From the NCBI GenBank assembly GCA_021788625.1, contig JAJYKL010000002.1, positions 1 to 64,000 of the forward strand: a stretch of DNA of 64,000 nt. The letters run 5' to 3'. The DNA is from Chloroflexota bacterium. Its GTDB lineage: Bacteria; Chloroflexota; Anaerolineae; J036; Brachytrichaceae. The translations under genes and the position numbers were made by a program. Positions 25,553 to 33,798 of this stretch are shown one piece after another (position 1 is the first letter of the stretch; each line of letters begins with the position of its first letter). The notes under the pieces were generated by a model that saw nothing but the letters and a program-made list of their open reading frames with translations, had not been told where the DNA came from and ran no database searches.

Positions 25553-26673
25553 CAGGCATGCTCCTCGCGAATAGCACGTGGAATGCACAAGAATGGCATT
25601 TCGCTAATGGCAGTTCCCTGAACCTTGGAGTTCTTCTTTGTTCTGCTGCGCACTGCAACATACCAGTGAGCACGAGAGGGTGGCGTGTAATGCCACATAT
25701 TTCGGATGGTCACTACCTGGCGCCATAGGTCGCCGGCACCGGCATGGCTTTGAGTTGAGCGCGAGGTGATGTCGATAACCCGATCACCATGCCGGATGAT
25801 CTTGGCTCGACGTAACAGTCGCGGATCGGTTGTAAAGATAATCGTTCGACCGTCGCGGGTCACTACGCTGAAACGAGGATTGGGCTCCGCGTTAGCGTCA
25901 AGGATGCCAGTTGTTTCGTCAATGGAAACAGTTTCACCCAATGCATCAGCCACGATTTGTTCAGCTGTCATTTGCCACGATGTAACAGCCGATGTGGATG
26001 ATCCAGGGTTAAGGTGAAGCGTCGTGTGCCCGTTTTGATTTATCTGTTGTGGCAGTTTTTGATACAAGTGCCTCAAGCTGTTTAATAAGTAAACAAATAA
26101 CGCAATGAACAACGCGATTACTGTCAACAGAGTAACCAGCAATGCGTCGGTTGAGTTAATGGACATACCGAGAGCCGAGAATGTGGCTGCACTGTTTACA
26201 GAACTATTGACTGGGGTTGTGCCGGTTGTAGCGGTGGTTGACTGTGACGCTGTAATAGGAGTATCCAGCGCCAGTGCTATATCAATCTCGTTGCTATCAT
26301 CCATCTGGATATGTAACTTGTGCAAATTGCCATTCACACTCCTAAATCCAGCTGGTACTGTTACCTCCAGTATTGTGCGTGCCGGAACTTGCAGGGAATA
26401 TTGTCCGGAGTTATCAGTTACACCGACCGCATTGCCATCCAGTGCACGCACCAGCACATTTGGCACGCGCGCTTCTCCGAACGAGCACACCCCATTCATG
26501 TCCTGATCGATACATGCAATACCGCGAACGGTTACCGGGGCAGAGGGTGGTGTCAATGTCAGTGGCGCATTTCCCTCGGCAAAGGCTGTGGCACTGCCGG
26601 TTGTCAGGGCCAACCCGGCAACCACCGCGGCGCATCCCATACGAGCGAGTGTGTTTCTAATAACCAGTGCCAT
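25552..26673 (-). CDS. Membrane-anchored protein with SdrD-B-like domain, Tad operon member
   Basis: The 373-residue product has an N-terminal signal sequence (ALVIRNTLARMGCAAVV to TAFA). One SdrD-B/CNA-B-like beta domain follows at about residues 45-115, with the calcium-type loop DQDMNGVCSFGEARVPNV and TDNSGQYSL. Then come a Thr/Ser spacer and a strong membrane segment at about residues 170-195 (ALLVTLLTVIALFIALFVYL). The C-terminal half is polar, presumably cytoplasmic, with an unrecognised domain. The ATG is 5 nt after the GNAT stop. It may link a surface domain to the pilus machine; function is not known. Confidence 0.72.
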   Translation of the reverse strand: MALVIRNTLARMGCAAVVAGLALTTGSATAFAEGNAPLTLTPPSAPVTVRGIACIDQDMNGVCSFGEARVPNVLVRALDGNAVGVTDNSGQYSLQVPARTILEVTVPAGFRSVNGNLHKLHIQMDDSNEIDIALALDTPITASQSTTATTGTTPVNSSVNSAATFSALGMSINSTDALLVTLLTVIALFIALFVYLLNSLRHLYQKLPQQINQNGHTTLHLNPGSSTSAVTSWQMTAEQIVADALGETVSIDETTGILDANAEPNPRFSVVTRDGRTIIFTTDPRLLRRAKIIRHGDRVIDITSRSTQSHAGAGDLWRQVVTIRNMWHYTPPSRAHWYVAVRSRTKKNSKVQGTAISEMPFLCIPRAIREEHA

Positions 26674-26678
26674 GTCGA

Positions 26679-27188
26679 TTACCCTGCTTCGTATGCGGAT
26701 CGCAGCAGCACGTTCTGTCGAAGTGCTGGCCATAGACTCGGTGTCACCATGACCAGAGCGTCATCGCCATTGTGATAAAAACTGAGGATGCGCTGTTGTT
26801 CCAGCATGCCCAGGCTACGATAAATGTGGAGAGCGGCCTGGTTGCCGGCCCGTACATGTAACCAGAACGAAGGGTGAAGCGTAAGCAATGCTTCTAATAA
26901 TCGCCTGCCCAAACTATGTTGGCGATAGGCAGGGAGAATACCCATACCGCCCACATACATTTGCTGTTGATCGTCGAGCTCATTCAGGTAGGCGATCAGG
27001 TATCCAGCAGGAGTTCCACTCACCTCAAGCAGGTAAGTGAATGTGTCGCTCGCACCAACACGCCTCCAGAGTCCAAACCACACACGAGAACGACCGAAGC
27101 ATGCGCTCTCAATGTGTCTCACCCATCGGCGGTCAGCAGGCAAGCCATATCGTATGTTGATCGTATCGGCCGGCGCTTGAACTTTCAT
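26679..27188 (-). CDS. GNAT family N-acetyltransferase (RimI-like)
   Basis: The 169-residue product is a GNAT acetyltransferase. Motif A, which binds acetyl-CoA, is at about residues 80-97 (YVGGMGILPAYRQHSLGRR, with the RxxGxG/A pattern as RQHSLGRR). Motif B follows with LHVRAGNQAALHIYRSLGM. This matches RimI-like enzymes that acetylate protein N-termini or small molecules. GAGG lies 7 nt before its ATG. It sits inside the Tad operon, 118 bp downstream of the large surface-protein gene and its hairpin and 5 nt before the SdrD-B-like gene, so a role in modifying pilus or surface proteins is possible but unproven. Confidence 0.85.
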   Translation of the reverse strand: MKVQAPADTINIRYGLPADRRWVRHIESACFGRSRVWFGLWRRVGASDTFTYLLEVSGTPAGYLIAYLNELDDQQQMYVGGMGILPAYRQHSLGRRLLEALLTLHPSFWLHVRAGNQAALHIYRSLGMLEQQRILSFYHNGDDALVMVTPSLWPALRQNVLLRSAYEAG

Positions 27189-27245
27189 CCTGTTACCTCG
27201 GTTAGTGCATACCTTCCTACCTGTTTCATTAATCTCCGGCTAATC

Positions 27246-27285
27246 ACCCTCCGGCAGGCACTCATTCGTCTGCCTGCCGGAGGGT
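27246..27285. terminator. Perfect 15-bp stem hairpin after the surface-protein gene
   Basis: ACCCTCCGGCAGGCA (27246-27260) pairs exactly with TGCCTGCCGGAGGGT (27271-27285) around a 10-nt loop, 20 bp past the stop of the 895-residue gene on the minus strand. No U-tract follows on either side. It may end part of the transcript, block 3' decay, or be a repeat element. Confidence 0.65.
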
Positions 27286-27305
27286 ACCCCCTGTCTGCAC
27301 CTACG

Positions 27306-29993
27306 CTAAGGATGTGCGACTGGAGGATTACAGGTTCCTTTAGCGACACACTCTTCACGGAGTACCGACTGTACTTCGACAACCGGCACCCACACGCCTG
27401 TTGGGTCATCCCAGTACTGCTGCCCGTTGAATACACCACCGGACTGCGTTCTGGTACGTACGTCGTAGGTATTGGGCCTTCCCATCTGGGTCATATTGAT
27501 GCCAGCCCATGAGGTGGTCTTGTCGACCCATTCATAGGCCCACTTACCAGGCGCTACCCATCCTGGGTCGCACCCAATATTTGATGTGCCATCAGGCGTC
27601 TGCGTGCTTCCGTCGGGGTACAGCATGGTCTGGTAGCATGCGCCAGTCTGCTGCCAGGCGCGTCCAGCGATCTGATAGGTAACCATCCACTCGTGGCCAC
27701 AGAATGTCTGGATGTTGACGCCATACGCTGGCAGGTTGTAGTCACTCGACGGCTGCTTGAGAGTCATATCAAACGCGCGACCAAAGATGGTGCTCAATCC
27801 AGCACTGGTCGTTTGATAGACATAACTAGCTTGAGTGCCCTGCTGCTGCAATGGGAACTGTGCGTTAGTGTTCCAACTGCGGTCAGTGAATGTCCATTGC
27901 GGTTGTGGCACTGTTTGATTGAACCAGTTCACACCACCATCCAGGCGATAGCTACGCATCGTCAGGACCATATTTCGCCAGACATTAGCCTCATAGGCTT
28001 TTTGAGTCGGATTGCCCTGGGCATCGACGAAGTCGCTCAGGTTATTTGGTGAGACTTGTACCGTATGCACCCCGTTCAGTGCGCTCGCGCTTTGCGGCAA
28101 TAGGTTAAACGCGACGTTCATATTCACCATCGCACGGGGATAAGGCGAGCGGTTTACATGATTAATCGGGCACGACGTGTCAACCTGAGCCAGGATATTC
28201 CAGGTGTCAATTTCCTTGTCTGACGCCGTGCAGTCCAGAACGAACCCGTCTGCCGTTACGGTAGGCTTGCACGGCAATTTGTCACTGCTCTCTTTGGGCG
28301 ATGGAGGAGGCGTCGAAACCGCCTGGCTGGCGCATTGGTTGGCAGACATACAGAAATCACTTGTCTTCCACCAACCGCTGGACGAACTGTACAGCCAATG
28401 GGTGCCGTACCAAGGATCGCTACATGGATTCCCATCAGTATCGAAAGCCTGACCCTTCTGGCAGGTTACATCGTAATGATTGGTCACGTTAGGGACCGTG
28501 ACAGGTGTCGGGGAAGCAGTCGGCACGTTTACATTTGGCGCAGGCGAATTGGTCGCAGTAGGGGTTGGTGTGCTGATGGGTGAACAATCGTTGTTATAGA
28601 TCGCTTTACCTTCATCCGTCCAGTTCATCCCAGGGTATGTGTAATCCTGGTAGGTGTAAGGCGGGATGATATCTCCCCAACCTGGCGAAGGCCAAATGCC
28701 TCCGGTATGATCACCATGGCCATCGACACTATACGCATCGGCTACGCTGTGGATCGAGACATTTACACTTACATAAGCGTTACTGCCGGCTGCTGATGCA
28801 TGGCATAGTGTGACTTTCTTTTCCACTACTATGGGTGTGCCCATAGGTGTCGCCGGGGTCATAGTCGGCCTGATATTTGTCGTTTGAGGTCTACTTGTGG
28901 CATTAGTTTGCGGACCAACTGACCGAGCCGTGGCAAGGGGCTTACCTGGTTTTGATACTGCGTTGGTATGGGGTGCAACGGTTTTCGCGGGGGCAACAGG
29001 TTTGCCAAACCCAGGTTGCAGAGCTGGCTGCAACGCAGGAGATACGCTTGTATCATTCGGGCAATGTCCAGGTCCAATGGCTCCGGTCGAATAGCTGGAC
29101 AGTGTGGTTATAAAGGCATTGCCCTTATCTGCAACGGTACCACTAGGTCTGCTATTTGGCGGATTGTCCCATAACCAGTCATTGGACGCATTGATCGTAG
29201 CCTGTACAGCACTGCTATCTGCCCCATGCGCTACACTGAGCATCACTGCTGCGAGCTGCTGGAAGACGGTAAGTGAAACGTCGCCATTCGCATTGGTAAG
29301 CAGGATTCTTTCCACCTGCGCCTGGGTATAGCTCAGGCCGCCAATTGTTAGCGCACGCACAGGCCAATCTGCCGTGTTCATCGTCCAATATAGCGGCGTA
29401 TAAGCACAGTTGGTTGTGCTGAGAAGCGCAGGTTGCATAACGTTGGAAGTAGCCGTGGGCAAGGGGATACATCCGTTAGTCCATACTGCGACGCCGACTG
29501 TGTCCCAATTCCTGCCAGGATAATTCCCGCCACTGTATGTGAAAGGCGGGATGATATCTCCGACATCACTCGCATGTCCGTTAATGACGCCATTAACGTC
29601 AGTCGTCAAATCGTTGTAGGTGCCATTGCCAACTGCATGACAGATCTCTATACTCTTTGGATCCAGAAGAGCCGGCGGCACGGTCGGCATAACCGTAGGC
29701 GGTGGAGTAGCGCTTGGGTTTCCGCCTGCCTGCGTTGGTGTGGGCGCACTTGAGGTTGTTGTGGCAACAGCTGGACTCGTGACGCCATTACCAATGATCA
29801 CTCCCCGTATCGTGCCGTCTCCATCACTTGGGCTAACGGTTGATTCAACTTGAGAGCTGTTGGCAGCACTGACTGGTGTTGTGGAAAGACCAAAAGGCAG
29901 GCCCACGTTTATTGCCAGCCCAACAATTAGAATAGCAGCAAATACTAGACGCGAAGACCGTCCGGTTCTCGGGTGGTTTGACTGTGTTTTCAT
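27306..29993 (-). CDS. Large modular secreted surface protein in the Tad operon
   Basis: The 895-residue product has a signal sequence (residues about 15-44, ending PVSAA). A Thr/Pro/Ser spacer leads to two copies of a Cys/His module with ICHA or LCHA, GDIIPP[FY]TY, YPG.NW and a closing Cys, at about residues 115-177 and 392-470. Between them, about residues 192-320, is a domain with YWTMNTADWPV and GGLSYTQAQ. A Pro-rich region follows, then a C-terminal beta-rich part of about 300 residues with several cysteines. No cell-wall sorting signal or C-terminal membrane anchor is present. Location in the Tad operon suggests a pilus-associated or tip adhesin. Its ATG overlaps the upstream stop by 4 nt. 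Confidence 0.78.
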   Translation of the reverse strand: MKTQSNHPRTGRSSRLVFAAILIVGLAINVGLPFGLSTTPVSAANSSQVESTVSPSDGDGTIRGVIIGNGVTSPAVATTTSSAPTPTQAGGNPSATPPPTVMPTVPPALLDPKSIEICHAVGNGTYNDLTTDVNGVINGHASDVGDIIPPFTYSGGNYPGRNWDTVGVAVWTNGCIPLPTATSNVMQPALLSTTNCAYTPLYWTMNTADWPVRALTIGGLSYTQAQVERILLTNANGDVSLTVFQQLAAVMLSVAHGADSSAVQATINASNDWLWDNPPNSRPSGTVADKGNAFITTLSSYSTGAIGPGHCPNDTSVSPALQPALQPGFGKPVAPAKTVAPHTNAVSKPGKPLATARSVGPQTNATSRPQTTNIRPTMTPATPMGTPIVVEKKVTLCHASAAGSNAYVSVNVSIHSVADAYSVDGHGDHTGGIWPSPGWGDIIPPYTYQDYTYPGMNWTDEGKAIYNNDCSPISTPTPTATNSPAPNVNVPTASPTPVTVPNVTNHYDVTCQKGQAFDTDGNPCSDPWYGTHWLYSSSSGWWKTSDFCMSANQCASQAVSTPPPSPKESSDKLPCKPTVTADGFVLDCTASDKEIDTWNILAQVDTSCPINHVNRSPYPRAMVNMNVAFNLLPQSASALNGVHTVQVSPNNLSDFVDAQGNPTQKAYEANVWRNMVLTMRSYRLDGGVNWFNQTVPQPQWTFTDRSWNTNAQFPLQQQGTQASYVYQTTSAGLSTIFGRAFDMTLKQPSSDYNLPAYGVNIQTFCGHEWMVTYQIAGRAWQQTGACYQTMLYPDGSTQTPDGTSNIGCDPGWVAPGKWAYEWVDKTTSWAGINMTQMGRPNTYDVRTRTQSGGVFNGQQYWDDPTGVWVPVVEVQSVLREECVAKGTCNPPVAHP

Positions 29994-30841
29994 GGCGTTA
30001 ACTCAGTCACCTCATCGGTGTGCATGAATTTCCAATGCCCGCTCAACTGGTCGTAGGCAATGGACCAAATCGTGAGCGTATCCCTTTTAATCTGTCCTCG
30101 AGCCACCAGTTGCTTGGTCTGGACATCGTAAACATCGCTCACCCAATCCCGTGTGATGACGCCGGCTTTCGCCGTCAATCCATCGGGTGCAAAACGCCTG
30201 ATCTCGATTGAATAACGCCCGGCGCGGTTCATCGCGTAAAGATCGCGGCTTTGCTCGATACTCAGCATCTCTTGCAGGGCAGCACCGGCGAAATAGGTAT
30301 TGAGAATGGTGTTGCGTCTGCTAAGCCATTCGCCAACGGGTAAATCCCGCTGGACGATGTACCATCCGCCCAGGTCTTCTTTGGCCTGAACGATGACTTT
30401 TTGTGGCGCCATTAAGGTGCCGTCAGGTTCCCGAAAGAGTTGTCCTGCCCAAGGGGCACGTGTGAGGTCGGGTGTCGCGGTGGGAGCTGGTTCCGCCGTA
30501 CTCGGTTGGGTGGGAAGTGGCGTTGCATTACCATCGTTCTGGTTCTGTAGCACCACAAGAATAGGTGTTAGCGGTACGGTTGGGAGCGGATTTGTCGTTA
30601 ACTCAACCGAAAGCAGTTCGCTTCCACCATGCGCTGCCATGGTCCTGTTTGCCAAAACACCCATCAGGACCAGCGCGACTACTCCCAGGATAATCATCAC
30701 ATAACGGGCCAGGGGTGTAAGTCGCCAAATGACCGAACGACGGTAATGGGACTCGCGGTACGTAGGTCGATATCCGGCGCGTTGAAACAGGCTTTGCACG
30801 CTCTCTTTTAACGTACGTTGTATTCGATAGACCTGACTCAT
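29990..30841 (-). CDS. Single-pass membrane protein of the Tad operon, unknown function
   Basis: I do not recognise this 283-residue product. It has a basic cytoplasmic N-terminus of about 45 residues and one membrane segment at about residues 45-66 (YVMIILGVVALVLMGVLA). A Thr/Pro spacer at about 95-125 (ATPLPTQPSTAEPAPTATP) is followed by an extracellular domain of about 155 residues with DLGGWYIVQRDLPVGEW and YSIEIRRFAPDGL. The ATG at 30841 is preferred because GAGG lies 6 nt upstream; a GTG at 30865 would add eight residues. It is 27 nt after the last TadE-like gene and overlaps the start of the large surface protein, so the two are coupled. Confidence 0.72.
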   Translation of the reverse strand: MSQVYRIQRTLKESVQSLFQRAGYRPTYRESHYRRSVIWRLTPLARYVMIILGVVALVLMGVLANRTMAAHGGSELLSVELTTNPLPTVPLTPILVVLQNQNDGNATPLPTQPSTAEPAPTATPDLTRAPWAGQLFREPDGTLMAPQKVIVQAKEDLGGWYIVQRDLPVGEWLSRRNTILNTYFAGAALQEMLSIEQSRDLYAMNRAGRYSIEIRRFAPDGLTAKAGVITRDWVSDVYDVQTKQLVARGQIKRDTLTIWSIAYDQLSGHWKFMHTDEVTELTP

Positions 30842-30868
30842 GCGCACCCTCACCCCTGTGCCCACGTT

Positions 30869-31345
30869 TCACTGTCCTTCCTGGTTAATCCCGTAAGCAG
30901 GTTCTGCAAAGGCTGCAATGGGAAAGTAAATGGGCGGCATCCCGAAGAGCGACCCCAACACGGGCATATTCGCTTTAGCTGTCCCATAGACCGCAATTAC
31001 GTCACGAGTAGCCAAATGGTTAATCGTGATTGACGTGATCTGTACATTGCCTGCTGTCGCAGAGTTCACCAGTTGCTGCGCGCGCTGTAGCGCGTCATTG
31101 CTCAACCGGACTTCCTGTGTGTTCAGGAAGGCTTGTTGGTCGATATGTTTGGCGGCGTCCTGAGCCGCCAGCCTGGCCGCTTCATTTCCTACAGTTGCCA
31201 CGTATCCTGCACCACCGAAGTCATAGATGAGAGCGAAGAACATGAACAACATGACGGTGTAGTAAATCGCTTGAACGGTAACCGTATATCCCGACTCGAT
31301 GGCAACCCGCCAGGCTACTTTCGGTTCTGGGAAACGCTTATGCAT
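30869..31345 (-). CDS. TadE-like pseudopilin (third of three)
   Basis: The 158-residue product has a short basic N-terminus and a membrane helix at about residues 22-45 (VQAIYYTVMLFMFFALIYDF), then an extracellular part of about 110 residues. The layout, a hydrophobic helix after a SG[YF] junction, fits TadE-type pseudopilins that assist Tad pilus assembly. The family glutamate after the processing glycine is not obvious: ESGYTVTVQ has Gln there. It starts 6 nt after the second TadE-like gene. Confidence 0.7.
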   Translation of the reverse strand: MHKRFPEPKVAWRVAIESGYTVTVQAIYYTVMLFMFFALIYDFGGAGYVATVGNEAARLAAQDAAKHIDQQAFLNTQEVRLSNDALQRAQQLVNSATAGNVQITSITINHLATRDVIAVYGTAKANMPVLGSLFGMPPIYFPIAAFAEPAYGINQEGQ

Positions 31346-31351
31346 ATCGCC

Positions 31352-31819
31352 TCATTGCCAGCGTGACGTGTTCGATTCAGTGTTGAGTGTCACTGAACCA
31401 CTCACGTGAATAGCCCCTCCCGTTAGTTGGGCGAATATGGGAATCCCCGTTACATCAATGGGGTAGTTCACACTGCATGTAACCGGGGTATCGGGTTGCC
31501 ATGTGCCCGTGACATTCACCTGAGCAGTGGCTGGGTTGACGTAATTACTGGCCAGTAAACCTAGCGCAGCATCAATGCCCTGTTGGCGTCCAAGGTTGGC
31601 ATCCATCGTAGCAACCGCCGCACGCGCACATTCGCTCGCCGCCGTCCATGCCGGCATCAGTTCCGTCCGTGCAACCGTGGCAAAGGCAATCAGTACGATC
31701 ATTACCAGTAGAGGGGACATGACCATCGTAAACTCAAAACTCTCGTCTTCTCCGCGTTCAAAATGGCGTAGTGTGGCTCCCATACCTTTTCCACCTGATT
31801 GCTTCGTACGTTGAATCAT
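31352..31819 (-). CDS. TadE-like pseudopilin (second of three)
   Basis: The 155-residue product fits TadE. An ERGEDESFEF junction at about residues 21-30 resembles the G-x(4-5)-E-F processing site, followed by a helix (TMVMSPLLVMIVLIAFATVA) and an extracellular domain with two cysteines. The ATG at 31819 overlaps the preceding stop as ATGA, so translation is coupled to the first TadE-like gene. An upstream in-frame start at 31840 would add seven residues. Confidence 0.75.
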   Translation of the reverse strand: MIQRTKQSGGKGMGATLRHFERGEDESFEFTMVMSPLLVMIVLIAFATVARTELMPAWTAASECARAAVATMDANLGRQQGIDAALGLLASNYVNPATAQVNVTGTWQPDTPVTCSVNYPIDVTGIPIFAQLTGGAIHVSGSVTLNTESNTSRWQ

Positions 31820-32214
31820 GGGCACGGCGCAGCTGTGCAACTGGGTTGCCCAGGGTAGAACATCTCAGACCGAATGTGCATACTCGTTCCCGATGCGACA
31901 GAAAAGTGCCACGCTCCCATCGTGCTTAAGTCAAAACTGGATCCCGTGTTGATCGATGAGCTGACGGTATTGGATTGGTTATCGACATTGACCGTACTAC
32001 CTGCAGGTAAGGGCATGCCAGTCCAGGCTGACCAGAGATACGCCAAAGTGTTAGTTCCCTGGTCGGGTGAGACGGAGGCTGTCTGCATGCTGAGTTGTGT
32101 GGCAAAGCTTGCACCAACGCGCCAGAATCCCACCAGCGCAAGCATCAGTCCAAAAAGCATTAGCAGGAGTAGAAATGGCATAAAAACGACATCCGATGTC
32201 GATCCACCATCCAT
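31816..32214 (-). CDS. TadE-like pseudopilin (first of three)
   Basis: The 132-residue product starts MDGGSTSDVVF and goes straight into a hydrophobic helix (PFLLLLMLFGLMLALVGFW), then a Ser/Thr-rich extracellular part. The short leader followed by a helix matches TadE/pseudopilin form, with Asp in place of the common Glu near position five. The ATG at 32214 is chosen for the strong GAGAGGGGAAGT upstream; the same frame is open to 32445 but overlaps the pilin gene there and has no family resemblance. Confidence 0.68.
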   Translation of the reverse strand: MDGGSTSDVVFMPFLLLLMLFGLMLALVGFWRVGASFATQLSMQTASVSPDQGTNTLAYLWSAWTGMPLPAGSTVNVDNQSNTVSSSINTGSSFDLSTMGAWHFSVASGTSMHIRSEMFYPGQPSCTAAPCP

Positions 32215-32395
32215 ACTTCCCCTCTCAAGTGAACTTAGCCGCCAGGGAGCAATTCCTGGTGATCGAAGGTTGAGTGTGTAAAGTGTCTTCGTTACTGCAA
32301 AATGTTTCCACATTCGTTCACCTGAACCCGACGAGGCGACTTCGATTAAGCGCCACGAAATCGCCTCGCCCGTTGGGAAACATGTCGATTCCCAC

Positions 32396-32623
32396 CTACT
32401 GTCCAAACTGGAAGGTGGCGGCATTGATCTTGTTTGCAGCCCCACCCGCCGCAGTGTAGACAGCGGTACCCAGTAGCAGAATCACGGCCACGATTAATAC
32501 GACGATGCCTACGGTACGCAATGTCGAGCCAGAGCTATCGGCATCGCCGCGCTCGATCTGCCTTCGCAACTCAGAGAGCTTTACATATGTCATCACCATG
32601 GCTGTATAGAGTTTGGATTGCAT
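32396..32623 (-). CDS. Flp-type major pilin candidate
   Basis: The 75-residue product has the size and form of Flp/Tad pilins. A basic leader of about 26-32 residues is followed by one long hydrophobic helix (VGIVVLIVAVILLLGTAVYT) and a short Asn/Gln-rich tail ending FQFGQ. A processing glycine could be Gly26 (RGDADS) or Gly32 (SSGSTLR). The canonical Glu at position five after cleavage is absent for either site. GGAG lies 9 nt before the ATG. It follows tadC by 185 bp, the largest gap in the operon, so a separate promoter or transcript processing may raise its level. Confidence 0.75.
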   Translation of the reverse strand: MQSKLYTAMVMTYVKLSELRRQIERGDADSSGSTLRTVGIVVLIVAVILLLGTAVYTAAGGAANKINAATFQFGQ

Positions 32624-32808
32624 CTCTTGTATCTCCGTTTAGCGAACAAAATGGTAGGATCTCTGTTCTTATGTTTGTATTCATGCCTCGTCTATAGTCT
32701 TCTCCTGGCCAGGCTGAATACTGCAACTCTGTTTCGTCTTTTTTGACTATGACAACGAACCTTACGGGTCCATAGCAAAAGCTTTTGGAATTGTTCTGAG
32801 TGCACCTC

Positions 32809-33798
32809 CTATGGATAGCTACCTAGGTTCATACTCCCCATGACGCCCGAAACGGCTGGCACTATGATGAGCACGGTGGTGACGATCATGCTGCTCAGGC
32901 CAATCGGGCGAGTCATTTCTTGAAGGTTTTTTCGAGCTTGTGCAGTGATCTGCAGCCGTAAGCGTTGCTGGGCCAGGTCAGTCAAAGTGTTCAGGACTGG
33001 CGCGATCTGGCCTCCCTGACGAGAAACCATCTTAAGGTTGTTGGCAAACTCCTGGAGTAATTCATTTCCCTGGTTGCGCTCTATAAGCTGGTCCATAGCC
33101 AATACATCATCTTTGGTCACATCTAGTACCGTCACAGCCCGGCGCAACTCAGCCACAAATGGTCCTCCTGGTCGTCGAGCCATGTTGCGGATAGCGCGCT
33201 GAATGGTGTTACCCGCCAGTACATCACCGCGCAGTTCTGGGATGCGATAGCCCATCTCGAGTGCCAGTTCATCCTGTCGCTTCCTGGCAGCACCAGCGAG
33301 TCGTGAATCGGGGTTGGAAAACATAAGCATTCCAACCAGACCACCCAAAGCTATCGCAATTAATGAGTAGGCCAGAAAAGAAGCTTTCCCCTCTATCGTC
33401 AGGATCATTCCGGCGATGAAAATCACGGTGCCCACCAATGTGCCACTCACGAACCCACCGATGATCTTCTCTGACCATAATGTTTCAAGGTTCCAGAATG
33501 GTGCTTTGGGGTTAGGCATCACGATCTCCCCCGGAGCCCAATACCAGTCGGCTTGTTTCAGTTGAAGCAGATATTTGGCATTAAGGGTCGTCTTGGCAAT
33601 TGCACGGTGTGTAGCTTCCCTCACTACCAAATCGAACGAGCGGCTGTTGCCCAGGCTACGCGGTCGCATCTGGGGTGAGATTGCGATCGGTGTACTCACT
33701 TCCTTACTCTGCTGCTTCGGCATCGCAACGGTGATGAAAATCAGGAAGGTTGCGATTGCAGTCAATACCAACAGGATTTCAAGCACGATCCACCTCAT
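32809..33798 (-). CDS. tadC: Tad pilus inner-membrane platform protein TadC
   Basis: The 329-residue product is a type II secretion F-domain (T2SSF) protein. It has N-terminal (residues about 2-28), middle (about 120-170) and C-terminal (about 300-325) membrane segments flanking the cytoplasmic F domain with ELRGDVLAGNTIQRAIRNMA, read here as ELRGDVLAGN and AIRNMA. TadB and TadC form the membrane platform on which the ATPase acts. The ATG at 33798 is chosen over a TTG two codons upstream. Its start overlaps the tadB stop by about 20 nt. Confidence 0.88.
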   Translation of the reverse strand: MRWIVLEILLVLTAIATFLIFITVAMPKQQSKEVSTPIAISPQMRPRSLGNSRSFDLVVREATHRAIAKTTLNAKYLLQLKQADWYWAPGEIVMPNPKAPFWNLETLWSEKIIGGFVSGTLVGTVIFIAGMILTIEGKASFLAYSLIAIALGGLVGMLMFSNPDSRLAGAARKRQDELALEMGYRIPELRGDVLAGNTIQRAIRNMARRPGGPFVAELRRAVTVLDVTKDDVLAMDQLIERNQGNELLQEFANNLKMVSRQGGQIAPVLNTLTDLAQQRLRLQITAQARKNLQEMTRPIGLSSMIVTTVLIIVPAVSGVMGSMNLGSYP

